Shown here: positions 7,526-15,584 of the stretch, one piece after another | Layout: the number at the start of each line of letters is the position of its first letter | How positions within the stretch are numbered: position 1 is the stretch's first letter | Origin: JAKFWI01 sp050246435 | Lineage (GTDB): Bacteria; Pseudomonadota; Alphaproteobacteria; Caulobacterales; Aquidulcibacteraceae | Direction: 5' to 3' | NCBI GenBank assembly: GCA_050246435.1 | Contig: JBFWWB010000005.1 | Span: forward strand, 1-47,785 | Length of the DNA stretch: 47,785 nucleotides | Notes under the pieces: model-generated | What the model saw: only the letters and a program-made list of their open reading frames with translations | The model's database searches: none | Told to the model about the DNA's origin: nothing | Made by a program: the position numbers and the translations under genes

Positions 7526-8698
7526 ATGACGGAAGCGGCGCTTACACTAGATCCGGCGATCCTCGCGGCGCTTTTCAGTCCGTTCACACTCAAGCGCACG
7601 ACGTTCGCCAACCGGTTCCTCATGGCGCCGATGACACGCGAATTCTCTCCCGAGAATCTGCTTACCGCCGATGCGCCCGCTTACTATGCGCGCCGTGTCG
7701 AAGGCGGCGCCGCCGGCATCCTCACCGAAGGTTCGGCGATCCCGCATCCCGCATCGCATTTCACGACTCGCGTGCCGAATTTTTACGGGCCTAGCCTCGC
7801 GGGCTGGGCCGAGGTCGCGCGCGCCGTACATGCCGCCGGCGGCGTTGCGATCGCGCAGCTTTGGCATCTGGGCGTGAAGCGTGATCCCGCGCGCACGGCG
7901 CATCCCGACGCGCTTTCGGTGGGGCCCTCCGCGTCGGAGCGCACGCCCAGCCGCGCGATGACGCCGCAGGATATCGCCGAGGTGATCGAGGCGTACGCGC
8001 AAGGGGCGGCGAACGCGCAGGCGGCGGGGTTCGATGGCGTCGAAATACACGGCGCGCACGGATATCTGCCAGATCAATTCTTCTGGGCGGAAAACAATCG
8101 GCGTAGCGACGCCTATGGCGGCGCGATGACCAACCGCGTGCGTTTCGCCGTGGAATTGGTGCAAGAGGTGCGCCGACGCGCCGGCGCGGATTTCCTGATC
8201 TTCTTCCGCTTCTCGCAATGGAAGGTAGGCCAGTACGAGGCGCGGGTGGCGGAGACGCCGCAGGAGTTGGAGGCGTGGCTTGCGCCGCTGGCGGAAGCCG
8301 GCGTCGATGTGTTCGACGCATCCACCCGGCGGTTTTGGATTCCGGAATTCGAGGGCAGCGCTATGAACCTCGCCGGTTGGGCCAAGAAGGTCACCGGCAA
8401 GGCGAGCATGACTGTCGGCTCCGTCGGCCTCGATAGTCCCTTGCGCGTGGAGCGCGGTGGGCTGGCGCAGCTCTCCAATGTCGCGTCGGATAATTTGGCA
8501 AGCCTGGCGGCGATGTTCGCGCGCGGCGATTTCGATCTCGTGGCGGTCGGGCGGATACTTTTGTCCAATCCGGATTGGCCCAACCTGGTGCGCGCAGGGA
8601 GGTTCGACGCGATCCAGCCTTATCGCGCCGATCTGGTGCGCCAGCGCCTGGAATCCGCCGTCCGCATGGACGATCCCCCGGCGCCGGCGGAGGCCTAG
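7526..8698 (+). CDS. Old Yellow Enzyme family NADH:flavin oxidoreductase
   Basis: A 390-residue FMN-dependent TIM-barrel enzyme. Seen: the N-terminal LFSPFTLKRTTFANRFLMAPMTR, QLWHLG (residues 111-116), and the substrate-binding/catalytic segment VEIHGAHGYLPDQFFW with the His175/His178 pair and Tyr180; later MTVGSVGL and AVGRILLSNPDW line the phosphate end. Members reduce activated C=C bonds (enones, 2,4-dienoyl-CoA) or act as dehydrogenases. This one is about 390 residues, so it is the short form without the C-terminal Fe-S/NAD domain. Its TAG overlaps the convergent EthD-like stop (CTAG, 8695-8698). The substrate is unknown; the pca operon and gst next to it suggest aromatic or enone metabolism. 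Confidence 0.9.
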   Translation: MTEAALTLDPAILAALFSPFTLKRTTFANRFLMAPMTREFSPENLLTADAPAYYARRVEGGAAGILTEGSAIPHPASHFTTRVPNFYGPSLAGWAEVARAVHAAGGVAIAQLWHLGVKRDPARTAHPDALSVGPSASERTPSRAMTPQDIAEVIEAYAQGAANAQAAGFDGVEIHGAHGYLPDQFFWAENNRRSDAYGGAMTNRVRFAVELVQEVRRRAGADFLIFFRFSQWKVGQYEARVAETPQELEAWLAPLAEAGVDVFDASTRRFWIPEFEGSAMNLAGWAKKVTGKASMTVGSVGLDSPLRVERGGLAQLSNVASDNLASLAAMFARGDFDLVAVGRILLSNPDWPNLVRAGRFDAIQPYRADLVRQRLESAVRMDDPPAPAEA

Positions 8699-9048
8699 CG
8701 CAGGTCGGTCTCGAATTCCTCGAACGCGTACATGCGGGAAGCGGCGCGGTCGAACAGCTTTTCCTCGTCCGCGATGATCGCAGCGACCGTCTCGGCCATG
8801 TGCGGCGCGCGCAGGGCGGCGAGTGCGGCCTCGTACGCGGCCCGGTCGTCATACCAGAGCTCGGTCATTACGTCGAAATCGACGCCTGCGCCGGAGCGGC
8901 GCAGATTGCGCGTGAGATAGCGCCGCGCATACCGGCGTACGCCCGGGATGTGCTTGACAAATTTCGTGTGCGCCTTCTCGTAATAGGCGACGAAATCTTC
9001 CATGGTCAGGCCGTCGCGGCGTTTGAAAAAATGCACGACCTTGTACAT
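8695..9048 (-). CDS. EthD-domain protein
   Basis: A 117-residue small ferredoxin-like-fold protein. The segments MYKVVHFFKRRDGLTMEDFVAYYEKAHTKF and FDVMTELWYDDRAAYEAAL match the EthD family (dimeric alpha/beta barrel), whose founding member is needed for ethyl tert-butyl ether degradation by a P450. Several relatives are small cyclases or decarboxylases. ATG 9048 is preceded by GGAG (complement of 9057-9060). A longer upstream frame is low-complexity and lacks homology, so it was not used. The stop overlaps that of the convergent OYE gene by 4 bp. It is divergent from the SnoaL-like gene across a 97-bp region with a 12-bp tandem repeat. Confidence 0.8.
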   Translation of the reverse strand: MYKVVHFFKRRDGLTMEDFVAYYEKAHTKFVKHIPGVRRYARRYLTRNLRRSGAGVDFDVMTELWYDDRAAYEAALAALRAPHMAETVAAIIADEEKLFDRAASRMYAFEEFETDLR

Positions 9049-9090
9049 GGAAGCGGCTCCGAGCGCGTGAAGCATAACGCGCGCCGGCCA

Positions 9091-9135
9091 TGCCAGGAAG
9101 TCGGCCAGGAAATTGGCCAGGAAGCAGGCAGGAAA
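9091..9135. repeat. 12-bp tandem repeat, about four units, in divergent promoter region
   Basis: The core CCAGGAA recurs at 9093, 9105 and 9117 with exact 12-bp period (units of the form NNGGCCAGGAAG), and a fourth decayed core, CAGGAA, starts at 9129. It fills the middle of the 97-bp gap between the EthD-like (-) and SnoaL-like (+) starts. It may be a set of direct binding sites on one face of DNA, or simple slippage-derived repetition. The last unit also provides the ribosome-binding site of the SnoaL-like gene. Confidence 0.7.
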
Positions 9136-9145
9136 CGCGCACCTT

Positions 9146-9574
9146 ATGATGACTCTGGCTGAAATCCTCGTGGCGCGAGAAGAGATCAAGACGCTGAAGG
9201 CGCGCTATTTCCGTCATGCCGATACGAAGGCGTGGGATGCCTGGCGTGACGAGGTGTTCTGCCCGGATGCGGTGTTCACGTTCGACGGCATGAAGGGCGA
9301 GCCGCTGCGCGGCGTCGAAGCCATCATCGCGTGGGTGCGCCCGCGTGTGGAAGGCGCCGTCACCATCCATCATGGCTTCATGCCTGAAATCACCATCCTC
9401 TCGGAGACGACGGCCGAGGGCGTCTGGTCGATGGAAGATCGGATCATAAAGCCCAATACGCCGGCCTATCACGGCTTCGGCCGCTATCACGAAACCTATG
9501 AGCGCCTGGAAGCGGGCTGGCGCATCAAGACGGTGCATCTCGCCCGCACCCATGCCGAGCGCGCGCGCGTCTGA
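9146..9574 (+). CDS. SnoaL/NTF2-like small protein
   Basis: A 142-residue protein with the SnoaL_4/NTF2-like pattern: an N-terminal helix (EEIKTLKARYFRHADTKAWDAW), a CPDAVFTF strand, then WSMEDRI and a C-terminal GRYHETYERLEAGWRIKTVHLARTH strand pair. Family members include steroid isomerase-like, dehydratase-like and ring-hydroxylase small-subunit-like proteins. The ATG at 9146 (a second one follows at 9149) is preceded by AGGAAA; a TTG at 9113 would start inside the repeat array and is less likely. No catalytic residue can be named with certainty. It may work with the neighbouring EthD-like and OYE proteins. Confidence 0.8.
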   Translation: MMTLAEILVAREEIKTLKARYFRHADTKAWDAWRDEVFCPDAVFTFDGMKGEPLRGVEAIIAWVRPRVEGAVTIHHGFMPEITILSETTAEGVWSMEDRIIKPNTPAYHGFGRYHETYERLEAGWRIKTVHLARTHAERARV

Positions 9575-9582
9575 CCGCCGGT

Positions 9583-10857
9583 CTAGTCGACTTTCACCCG
9601 CATGAACCCCATCGCGGCGTTTGGCTCGCCGCCATAGGCCGCCTCAAGCGCGCTGGGGATGAAATTCGCCGCGTAAAGTCCGCCAAGGCCCAGCGTAACA
9701 CGCGGCGCAATACGGAAGTCGCGGACGGCGCCGAGGGAGAGCTTGCCCACGGCGTAAGCCGGCCCATGATGCCCGCCGGCGGCGAGCAATTCACTGTTTT
9801 CCGTGCGCTCGGCGCGGGCGAACACCGTCCAGCGCGCATCGAAGCGCAACGCGCTTTCGGCGAGGAGTGCATCGCCGCCGCCGTGATCGCCGGCGCGCCG
9901 CCCCCACGCCAACGTCGTCGACCACCAGCCCTCGGCGCCCAGCAGGCGCGTATGGATCACGCTGGCGGACCATTTCTCCTGATCGTCATCCGGCGCCAGC
10001 TGCTCTGGGCCCTTCGCATCCGCCCAGGAAACCTGCGCCGACCAGTGCGGCGTGGGATTCCAGGAAAAGCGTACGGCGGAAGAATCGAGCGCGCCGGTTT
10101 CGATGTCGAAGCGATTTTCGTCGGGCTCGCGCCCGCGAAAGCGTGAGGCCTCGATCTTCCAATTGCGGTGCGCGTAACCTGCGGTGGCGACGCCGAAAGT
10201 GATGTGCGTGGAGTCGAGCCAATGATGGCTGATCGGCGCTTCGGGGCTGTCCATGTTGGAGAGGCGATGCATGAAGGCCGGCGGCCCGAAGGCCGGTTCG
10301 CCCGGCAGACCCACATAAAGGTAGGCGCTGTTTTGCGCGCCGAATTCGCGCGTGTAGCGCGCCGAAAGCTCCATGAAGAGGTCGTGGGGATGCTGGCGGT
10401 CGATCAGCGGAGCGGCGCCGTTCGCGGTCTCGCCGGAAGCCAAGAGCAGCGGATAGCCGCTCTTGCCCATGAACGGATCGGGGCTCAGCATGACGCGGAA
10501 TTGCAGCGCATCGCCCGTGGCGAAGGCGCGCGTCGCCGAACCCGTCACCATCCCGGCGACGAACGCCTTCTCGCCGCCGCGCGCGCCGTCTTGCCAATCG
10601 TAGACGCCGTTCAGCAGCGCATGGCTCATCACCATCCAGCCGCCGCGCATCGCCATCAACCCGGCATGGGACGAAACGTCCGGCTGCCACGCCGTGCCGG
10701 AAGCGTCGCGGCCCGTCGCATGCGCGGGCGGCGCGTGCATGTGGACTGCATGCGCGTCAGGCGGCGCCGCATGCGAGCTATGACCTTGGTGCATCTCATG
10801 TTGCGCTTCCGCAGTCCCGGCCCACGCGGCGACGGCGGCGGCGAGCGCGATCCTCAT
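9583..10857 (-). CDS. Secreted His-rich copper-locus protein, probable outer-membrane beta-barrel
   Basis: A 424-residue protein with a signal peptide (MRIALAAAVAAWAGTAEA, cleavage before QHEMH). A His/Met-rich segment follows (about residues 19-48: many H, several M), likely binding copper in the periplasm. The remaining body has alternating beta-strand patterns and conserved segments seen in uncharacterised proteins of heavy-metal resistance loci (MLSPDPFMGKSGYPLLLASGE, IDRQHPHDLFMELSA, FMHRLSNMDSPEAPISHHWLDSTHITFG). It follows csoR with an ATGA overlap (10854-10857), so both are copper-regulated together. The barrel assignment is inferred from strand pattern and the C-terminal aromatic/valine-rich ending; no enzymatic motif is seen. 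Confidence 0.75.
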   Translation of the reverse strand: MRIALAAAVAAWAGTAEAQHEMHQGHSSHAAPPDAHAVHMHAPPAHATGRDASGTAWQPDVSSHAGLMAMRGGWMVMSHALLNGVYDWQDGARGGEKAFVAGMVTGSATRAFATGDALQFRVMLSPDPFMGKSGYPLLLASGETANGAAPLIDRQHPHDLFMELSARYTREFGAQNSAYLYVGLPGEPAFGPPAFMHRLSNMDSPEAPISHHWLDSTHITFGVATAGYAHRNWKIEASRFRGREPDENRFDIETGALDSSAVRFSWNPTPHWSAQVSWADAKGPEQLAPDDDQEKWSASVIHTRLLGAEGWWSTTLAWGRRAGDHGGGDALLAESALRFDARWTVFARAERTENSELLAAGGHHGPAYAVGKLSLGAVRDFRIAPRVTLGLGGLYAANFIPSALEAAYGGEPNAAMGFMRVKVD

Positions 10858-11129
10858 CGGCTGCTCCGCTCCAGCAGGGCGATCAATTCCGCCGCTTTCT
10901 GGCGCTGCTCGGAAGCGCGCCCGCCGGCGATCGCCGCTTCAATGCAATGCGCCAGGTGATCGCGCAGCATCTCCGTCTCCACGCGGGCGAGGGCGGCGCG
11001 CGCGGCCTGCAGCTGCGTCAGCACGTCGATGCAGTAGCGATCCTCATCGATCATTTTCGTGATGCCGCCGACCTGGCCGGCTATCCGACTCAGCCGGTTG
11101 AGGAGTTTGGCCTTGTTTTCGCGCTTCAC
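10854..11129 (-). CDS. csoR: Copper-sensing repressor, CsoR family
   Basis: A 91-residue all-helical repressor. The Cu(I) ligands of CsoR are present with exact family spacing: Cys33 (RYCIDVL), His58 (25 residues later) and Cys62 (DHLAHC, +4), the C-H-C set that separates copper sensors from formaldehyde or nickel sensors of this family. A GTG at 11129 is the only start that fits the family length; much longer upstream extensions are out of the question. The stop overlaps the start of the His-rich protein gene. It lies divergent to copA with two palindromic operators between them, so autoregulation and copA repression, relieved by Cu(I), are expected. Confidence 0.93.
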   Translation of the reverse strand: MKRENKAKLLNRLSRIAGQVGGITKMIDEDRYCIDVLTQLQAARAALARVETEMLRDHLAHCIEAAIAGGRASEQRQKAAELIALLERSSR

Positions 11130-11158
11130 ATGCTTTCCCGCTTCACTTCGCCGTCCAT

Positions 11159-11199
11159 ATACCCCTATAGGGTAATAGAGCGATACACCATAGGGGTAT
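11159..11199. promoter_or_regulatory. Paired CsoR operators between csoR and copA
   Basis: Two imperfect palindromes with 24-bp centre spacing: ATACCCCTATAGGGTAA (11159-11175) and ATACACCATAGGGGTAT (11183-11199). The decamer ATACCCCTAT of the first recurs inverted as ATAGGGGTAT in the second. The TACCC/GGGTA half-sites are what CsoR-type repressors bind. Both copies lie in the 81-bp divergent region, so one protein can silence both directions. The second copy sits just upstream of the copA ribosome-binding site (AAGG, 11201-11204). Confidence 0.85.
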
Positions 11200-11210
11200 A
11201 AAGGCAAGCC

Positions 11211-13550
11211 ATGGCGGTTATTGCAAAGGATCCCGTCTGCGGCATGACGCCGAAGCCGGAAACGCCCCACCGCTTCGCGCGCGCGGGTGACGAGGTGTTG
11301 TTCTGCAGCGCCGGCTGCAAGGCGAAGTTCGAGGCCGATCCCGCGCGCTATGCGCACGGCGCCAACCCACATTGGCTCGGACCCGGCGCCGCCGCTGCGC
11401 ATGCCCATCACGCGCCCGCGCCGCCGCCGCAACATGCGCCCCCCGGCGCGCAATGGACATGCCCGATGCATCCCGAGATCGTGCGCGACGGCCCAGGCGC
11501 GTGCCCGATTTGCGGCATGGCGCTGGAGCCGACGACGCCGAGCGCGGACGCCGGCCCCAATCCTGAACTGGCCGATATGCGCCGGCGCTTCGTCCTTGGC
11601 GCGGCGCTGGCCGCACCCATCGTCGCGTTGGAGATGGGCGGGCATCTCGGCGTCGATCGTCTCGTCCCCGCAGCCTTCAATGCGCCGCTGCAACTGCTGC
11701 TCGCCACGCCGGTCGTGTTGTGGGCGGGGTGGCCGTTCTTCGCGCGTGGCTGGGCTTCGCTGCGCACGCGCGCGCTCAACATGTTCACCTTGATCGCGCT
11801 GGGCGTGGGAGCGGCGTGGCTCTACAGCCTCGCCGCGACCCTGGCGCCGGGCGCCTTCCCCGCCGCGCTGCGCACCCCGCACGGCGCGCCGCCGGTTTAT
11901 TTCGAGGCCGCCGCCGTCATCACCGTGCTGGCGCTGCTCGGGCAGGTGCTGGAACTGCAGGCGCGCGAGCGCACCGGCGGCGCCATTCGCGCTTTGCTCG
12001 ATCTCGCGCCGAAAACTGCGCGGCGCATCCGGGCGGACGGCGTTGATGAAGAAATCGCGCTTGACGCGGTGGCCGTGGGCGATCGTTTGCGCGTGCGTCC
12101 GGGGGAGAAGGCGCCGGTGGACGCCATCGTGCTGGATGGCCGATCAAACTTCGATGAATCGCTCATCACCGGAGAATCCATGCCGGTCGCGCGTGGGCCG
12201 GGCGATCGCGTGATCGCCGGCGCGCTCAACCAGACTGGCGCGCTGATCATCCGCGCCGAGCGCGTCGGGCGCGAAACGATGCTGGCGCAGATTGTGCGCA
12301 TGGTGGCCGACGCGCAACGTTCGCGCGCGCCGATCCAACGCGGGGCGGATCGCGTCGCCGGTTGGTTCGTGCCGGCGGTAATCGCGGTAGCGGCGCTGGC
12401 GTTCGCGGCGTGGATGCTGGCCGGCCCCGCGCCGCGTTTCAGCTTTGCGCTGATCGCTGCGGTGTCCGTGCTGATCATCGCGTGCCCGTGCGCGCTGGGG
12501 CTCGCCACGCCGATGGCGATCATGACGGGCGTCGGCCGCGGCGCGCGCGCCGGCGTGCTGATCAAGAGCGCCGAAGCGCTGGAGCGCCTGGAGAGGGTCG
12601 ATACGCTCATTCTCGACAAGACGGGCACGCTCACCGAAGGCAAACCCGCGTTGGCCGCGATCCACACGGATGGCATGGACGAAAGCGAAGCCTTGCGCCT
12701 CGCCGCCAGCCTGGAGCGGCGCAGCGAGCATCCCCTGGCGCGCGCGATCGTGGCCGCCGCCGCTGGGCGCACGCTGCCTCTGACGGAGCCGACGGCATTC
12801 GACTCGCCGCCCGGCCGAGGTGTGATCGGCGTCGTCGAGGGGCGACGCATCGCGCTGGGCGCGGAGGGCTATTTGCGCGACCTCGATGTCGATACGGCGC
12901 CGCTGGCGCCAGCCGCCGCGAAAATCCGCGCCGAGGGGGCCGTGGCGATCTACGCCGCGATCGATGGCGCCGTGCGCGCCGTGTTCGCCATCGCCGATCC
13001 GATCAAGCCTGCCGCCGCCGGTGCGCTGACGGCCTTGCGCGGCGAAGGCGTGCGTTTGGTGATGCTGACGGGGGATAACCGCGCGACGGCGGAGGCCGTG
13101 GGCCGCGCGCTCGGGCTCGGCCAGATCGAAGCAGAGGTGCTGCCGCAGGATAAAGCCGCCGTCGTCGCGCGCCTGCAGGGGGAAGGGCGCGTGGTCGCGA
13201 TGGCGGGCGACGGCGTGAACGATGCGCCCGCATTGGCCGCCGCCGATGTCGGCATTGCGATGGGGGCGGGCGCGGACGTGGCGATCGAAAGCGCCGGCGT
13301 CACTCTGCTGAGCGGCGATCTCGATGGCATCGTGCGCGCGCGGAAGCTGTCGCGCGCGACGATGGCCAACATCCGCCAGAATCTTTTCTTCGCGTTCGCC
13401 TACAATGCCGCCGGCGTGCCGATCGCGGCGGGCGTGCTTTATCCGTTCACCGGCGCGCTGCTGTCGCCAATGATCGCGGCGGCCGCCATGGCGCTCTCCT
13501 CCGTGTCGGTGATCGCCAATGCGCTGCGGCTCAACCGGGTGAAGCTTTAG
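11211..13550 (+). CDS. copA: Cu(I)-exporting P1B-type ATPase
   Basis: A 779-residue heavy-metal ATPase. Order: a YHS metal-binding domain (residues about 5-48, DPVCGM then FCSAGCKAKF), a His-rich linker, a small HMBD-type Cys/Met domain (about 80-106, CPMHPEI to CPICGM), then eight expected TM helices with the actuator (GESMP), the transmembrane CPC motif (425-427), the phosphorylated DKTGT (Asp469), the nucleotide-site HP dipeptide (SEHPLARA) and the hinge GDGVNDAP. The TM7 YN and TM8 MALSS patterns match Cu(I)-specific CopA. It lacks the usual N-terminal HMA (CxxC) domain. Its TAG overlaps the convergent gene by 4 bp. Export of Cu(I) from the cytoplasm under CsoR control is well supported. 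Confidence 0.94.
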   Translation: MAVIAKDPVCGMTPKPETPHRFARAGDEVLFCSAGCKAKFEADPARYAHGANPHWLGPGAAAAHAHHAPAPPPQHAPPGAQWTCPMHPEIVRDGPGACPICGMALEPTTPSADAGPNPELADMRRRFVLGAALAAPIVALEMGGHLGVDRLVPAAFNAPLQLLLATPVVLWAGWPFFARGWASLRTRALNMFTLIALGVGAAWLYSLAATLAPGAFPAALRTPHGAPPVYFEAAAVITVLALLGQVLELQARERTGGAIRALLDLAPKTARRIRADGVDEEIALDAVAVGDRLRVRPGEKAPVDAIVLDGRSNFDESLITGESMPVARGPGDRVIAGALNQTGALIIRAERVGRETMLAQIVRMVADAQRSRAPIQRGADRVAGWFVPAVIAVAALAFAAWMLAGPAPRFSFALIAAVSVLIIACPCALGLATPMAIMTGVGRGARAGVLIKSAEALERLERVDTLILDKTGTLTEGKPALAAIHTDGMDESEALRLAASLERRSEHPLARAIVAAAAGRTLPLTEPTAFDSPPGRGVIGVVEGRRIALGAEGYLRDLDVDTAPLAPAAAKIRAEGAVAIYAAIDGAVRAVFAIADPIKPAAAGALTALRGEGVRLVMLTGDNRATAEAVGRALGLGQIEAEVLPQDKAAVVARLQGEGRVVAMAGDGVNDAPALAAADVGIAMGAGADVAIESAGVTLLSGDLDGIVRARKLSRATMANIRQNLFFAFAYNAAGVPIAAGVLYPFTGALLSPMIAAAAMALSSVSVIANALRLNRVKL

Positions 13551-14434
13551 CGGCGCACCGCGAAGGGCAAACCGGGGTTGCCGTCCGCGCCGAGGAAGCC
13601 TTCGCGATAGACGCGCCAGTTCGCGGCTTCCCCCGCCGTCAGCACTGGCGCCATCGGTGCGCCCGTTTCCGCGGCGCGGCGCAGCAATTCCGCGCGGTCG
13701 AGTGCGCCCAGTTCCGCTTCCAGCAACGGGCGCACGATGCTGTCGTCCTCGGAAAGCTTGAACGGGTTCTGCATCTCCGCACCCCACGCAGGATTGCCGA
13801 GTGCGGCGAGGATCGCCTGCCAATCGGGTCGCGAGCGCGCCTGCACCGCCATGAAGCCGTCGCGGCACGGAAAGAAGCCCTGCGGGAACACGCCGCCATG
13901 CTCCACAGCCGTGCGCCCGTTGCGCCGCCAGCCATAAGGCACGCCGGCGTGATTGCCGGAATTCTGCTCTGCGAAGGCGCGCAGCGCGTCCGCTGCGGAA
14001 ACGTCAATGCGTTGCGGCGCGCGGCCAGCCTGCGCCAGCAGCAGGCTGAGCGCGAGGCTCGCGCCGAACAGGCCGCACCATTTCTCCGCGATGTGCGCAG
14101 GCATCACGCCGGGCGGGCCGTCCGCTTCGCCGATCACTGTGGAGACGCCGGAAACCGCGCACGCCATCTCGCCCGAGCCGGGCCGGCCCACTTCGTAATC
14201 CCACAGCCAGATGCGCGGAACGCCGCCGCCGTCTTCGCGCGCGCCGGCATACGCGTCGCCCGCGATCAGCACTGCGGCGGGCGAGGGATCCAGCGCATCC
14301 GCATCCGCAAAATTCTTCACGCCGATCAGCTGCGCGCCGAAATGCGAAAGCCAGCGCACCGCGTGCAGCACGGCCTGGTTTGCGCCCAGCACGGCGAAGC
14401 GCGGCGCGCCGATGGAGAGCGCACGCTCAGCCAT
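13547..14434 (-). CDS. CaiB/BaiF (family III) CoA-transferase-like subunit, catalytic Asp missing
   Basis: A 295-residue protein, shorter than the usual 380-400 of family III CoA-transferases. Its C-terminal two thirds show the family fold (GLFGASLALSLLLAQAG...RIDVSAADAL, HGGVFPQGFFPCRDGFMAVQ). By alignment with its neighbour, the position of the catalytic Asp is His114 (PAHIAEKWCG), so it should not form the aspartyl-CoA intermediate. The start at 14434 overlaps the end of the upstream CoA-transferase gene by 8 bp. This fits a heteromeric enzyme of the BbsEF kind, with one catalytic and one degenerate subunit. An upstream in-frame extension to 14569 is not supported. Confidence 0.75.
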   Translation of the reverse strand: MAERALSIGAPRFAVLGANQAVLHAVRWLSHFGAQLIGVKNFADADALDPSPAAVLIAGDAYAGAREDGGGVPRIWLWDYEVGRPGSGEMACAVSGVSTVIGEADGPPGVMPAHIAEKWCGLFGASLALSLLLAQAGRAPQRIDVSAADALRAFAEQNSGNHAGVPYGWRRNGRTAVEHGGVFPQGFFPCRDGFMAVQARSRPDWQAILAALGNPAWGAEMQNPFKLSEDDSIVRPLLEAELGALDRAELLRRAAETGAPMAPVLTAGEAANWRVYREGFLGADGNPGLPFAVRR

Positions 14435-15575
14435 CGCTGCGGCGGCCGGCGGCGTTCGCCTCCAACCCCTCATAGTCTTCCGGTTTCCAACCGAGCAGTC
14501 CGCCGAGCACGTAGGCGTTGCCTTCGCCCAACGTTGGCGCGGTCTTGCGCAGCGGCGCACGCGCGCCATCCATCCACCAGGGCGCTGCGACGATCTGCTC
14601 CGGCCCTGAAACCGGATGCACTGTGGGGATCAAGGTTTCCGCCAGCGCCGAGCCCGCGCCGAATTCGGAGGGCTTCTCGATCACCTTCACGGCTTGCGCG
14701 CCTACGCCTTCGAACGCCGCGATCGCCAGCGCGAGCGGCAAGGTCGCCGCGCTTTCGCGCGCACGAGACAGCGCGTCGGGCGCGACGTGCGATCCTGCCG
14801 AAACGCAGACATGCTGGCCGTCGCCGGTCGGCGCGATCAGCGTTTCGCGCGCAGCCGGTGCATCGAGCCCAAGGTCGCGCGCGAGCGCCGCCAACGCTGC
14901 ATCATCGTCGGCGCTGACATGGGCCGCCGCCTCCAGCTGCGACACCTCGATATGCGCGCCCGCGCCGCTGCGCCGCGCATCGAGAACGCCGGCGATCGCT
15001 GCGATCAGCCCGTAACAAGCCGCGTTCGGGTCCGAAGCGACGAAGGTGGGCGAGCCGAGGAATTCCCCGTTCGCCGGATTGCGCACCTGCGCCTCGAGGC
15101 CCGAGAGCGAGGAGAGCGCCAAACCGTAGGCGCGCATTTCCGACAGCCGCGAAGCGCCGCCAAAGCCGGATAGGGAGAGCAGCACGATCTGCGGATTGAC
15201 GGCGCGCAGCGCCTCATAACCGACGCCCAGGCGATCCAGCACGCCGAAGGTGAAATTCTCGATCACCAGATCGGATTGCCGCGCCAGTTCCAAAAACGCG
15301 CCGCGGTGGCCTGCATCCTTCAGGTCGAGCGTCACGCCGATCTTGTTGCGGTTGAGCCCGTGGAAGGATTGCGACATCTCGCGGCGCACGCGCTCGGGCG
15401 TCTTGCCGGCGAGGCGCTCCACCCCGCGCGTGCGGTACAGGTCGAAGCGCTTCCACCACTCGACCTTGATCACCTCCGCGCCGAGATCGGCGAGGAATTG
15501 CCCCAGCAGCGGGCCGGACCACACCCAGCACAATTCGAGGACGCGAACGCCTTGCAGGGGCAGCGCTGCGGTCAT
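14427..15575 (-). CDS. CaiB/BaiF (family III) CoA-transferase, catalytic subunit
   Basis: A 382-residue family III CoA-transferase. Seen: the N-terminal LQGVRVLELCWVWSGPLLGQFLADLGAEVIKVE, NRNKIGVTLDLK, VIENF, LSLSGFG, and the catalytic Asp182 in FVASDPNAACYG, matching the Asp169 of formyl-CoA transferase. It moves CoA between carboxylic acids. It is the second gene of an operon with the luciferase-like oxidoreductase (9 bp upstream) and the degenerate paralogue (8-bp overlap). The reaction partners are unknown; succinyl-CoA or acetyl-CoA as donor would be usual. Confidence 0.85.
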   Translation of the reverse strand: MTAALPLQGVRVLELCWVWSGPLLGQFLADLGAEVIKVEWWKRFDLYRTRGVERLAGKTPERVRREMSQSFHGLNRNKIGVTLDLKDAGHRGAFLELARQSDLVIENFTFGVLDRLGVGYEALRAVNPQIVLLSLSGFGGASRLSEMRAYGLALSSLSGLEAQVRNPANGEFLGSPTFVASDPNAACYGLIAAIAGVLDARRSGAGAHIEVSQLEAAAHVSADDDAALAALARDLGLDAPAARETLIAPTGDGQHVCVSAGSHVAPDALSRARESAATLPLALAIAAFEGVGAQAVKVIEKPSEFGAGSALAETLIPTVHPVSGPEQIVAAPWWMDGARAPLRKTAPTLGEGNAYVLGGLLGWKPEDYEGLEANAAGRRSDG

Positions 15576-15584
15576 GCGGGCGCT

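Noticed and set aside
8695..9189. Longer EthD-like protein starting at 9189 with a hydrophobic N-terminus
   Set aside because: The extra N-terminus is translated from the 12-bp tandem repeat (FLAN/FLAD pattern) and has no family support; ATG 9048 has a clear ribosome-binding site.
12144..13868. Long open frame on the - strand (574 codons) opposite copA
   Set aside because: Antisense to a canonical P-type ATPase; composition biased to Arg, Gln and His.
14434..14569. Upstream extension of the degenerate CoA-transferase subunit
   Set aside because: It would overlap the catalytic subunit by 143 bp, and its translation is Arg-rich without homology.
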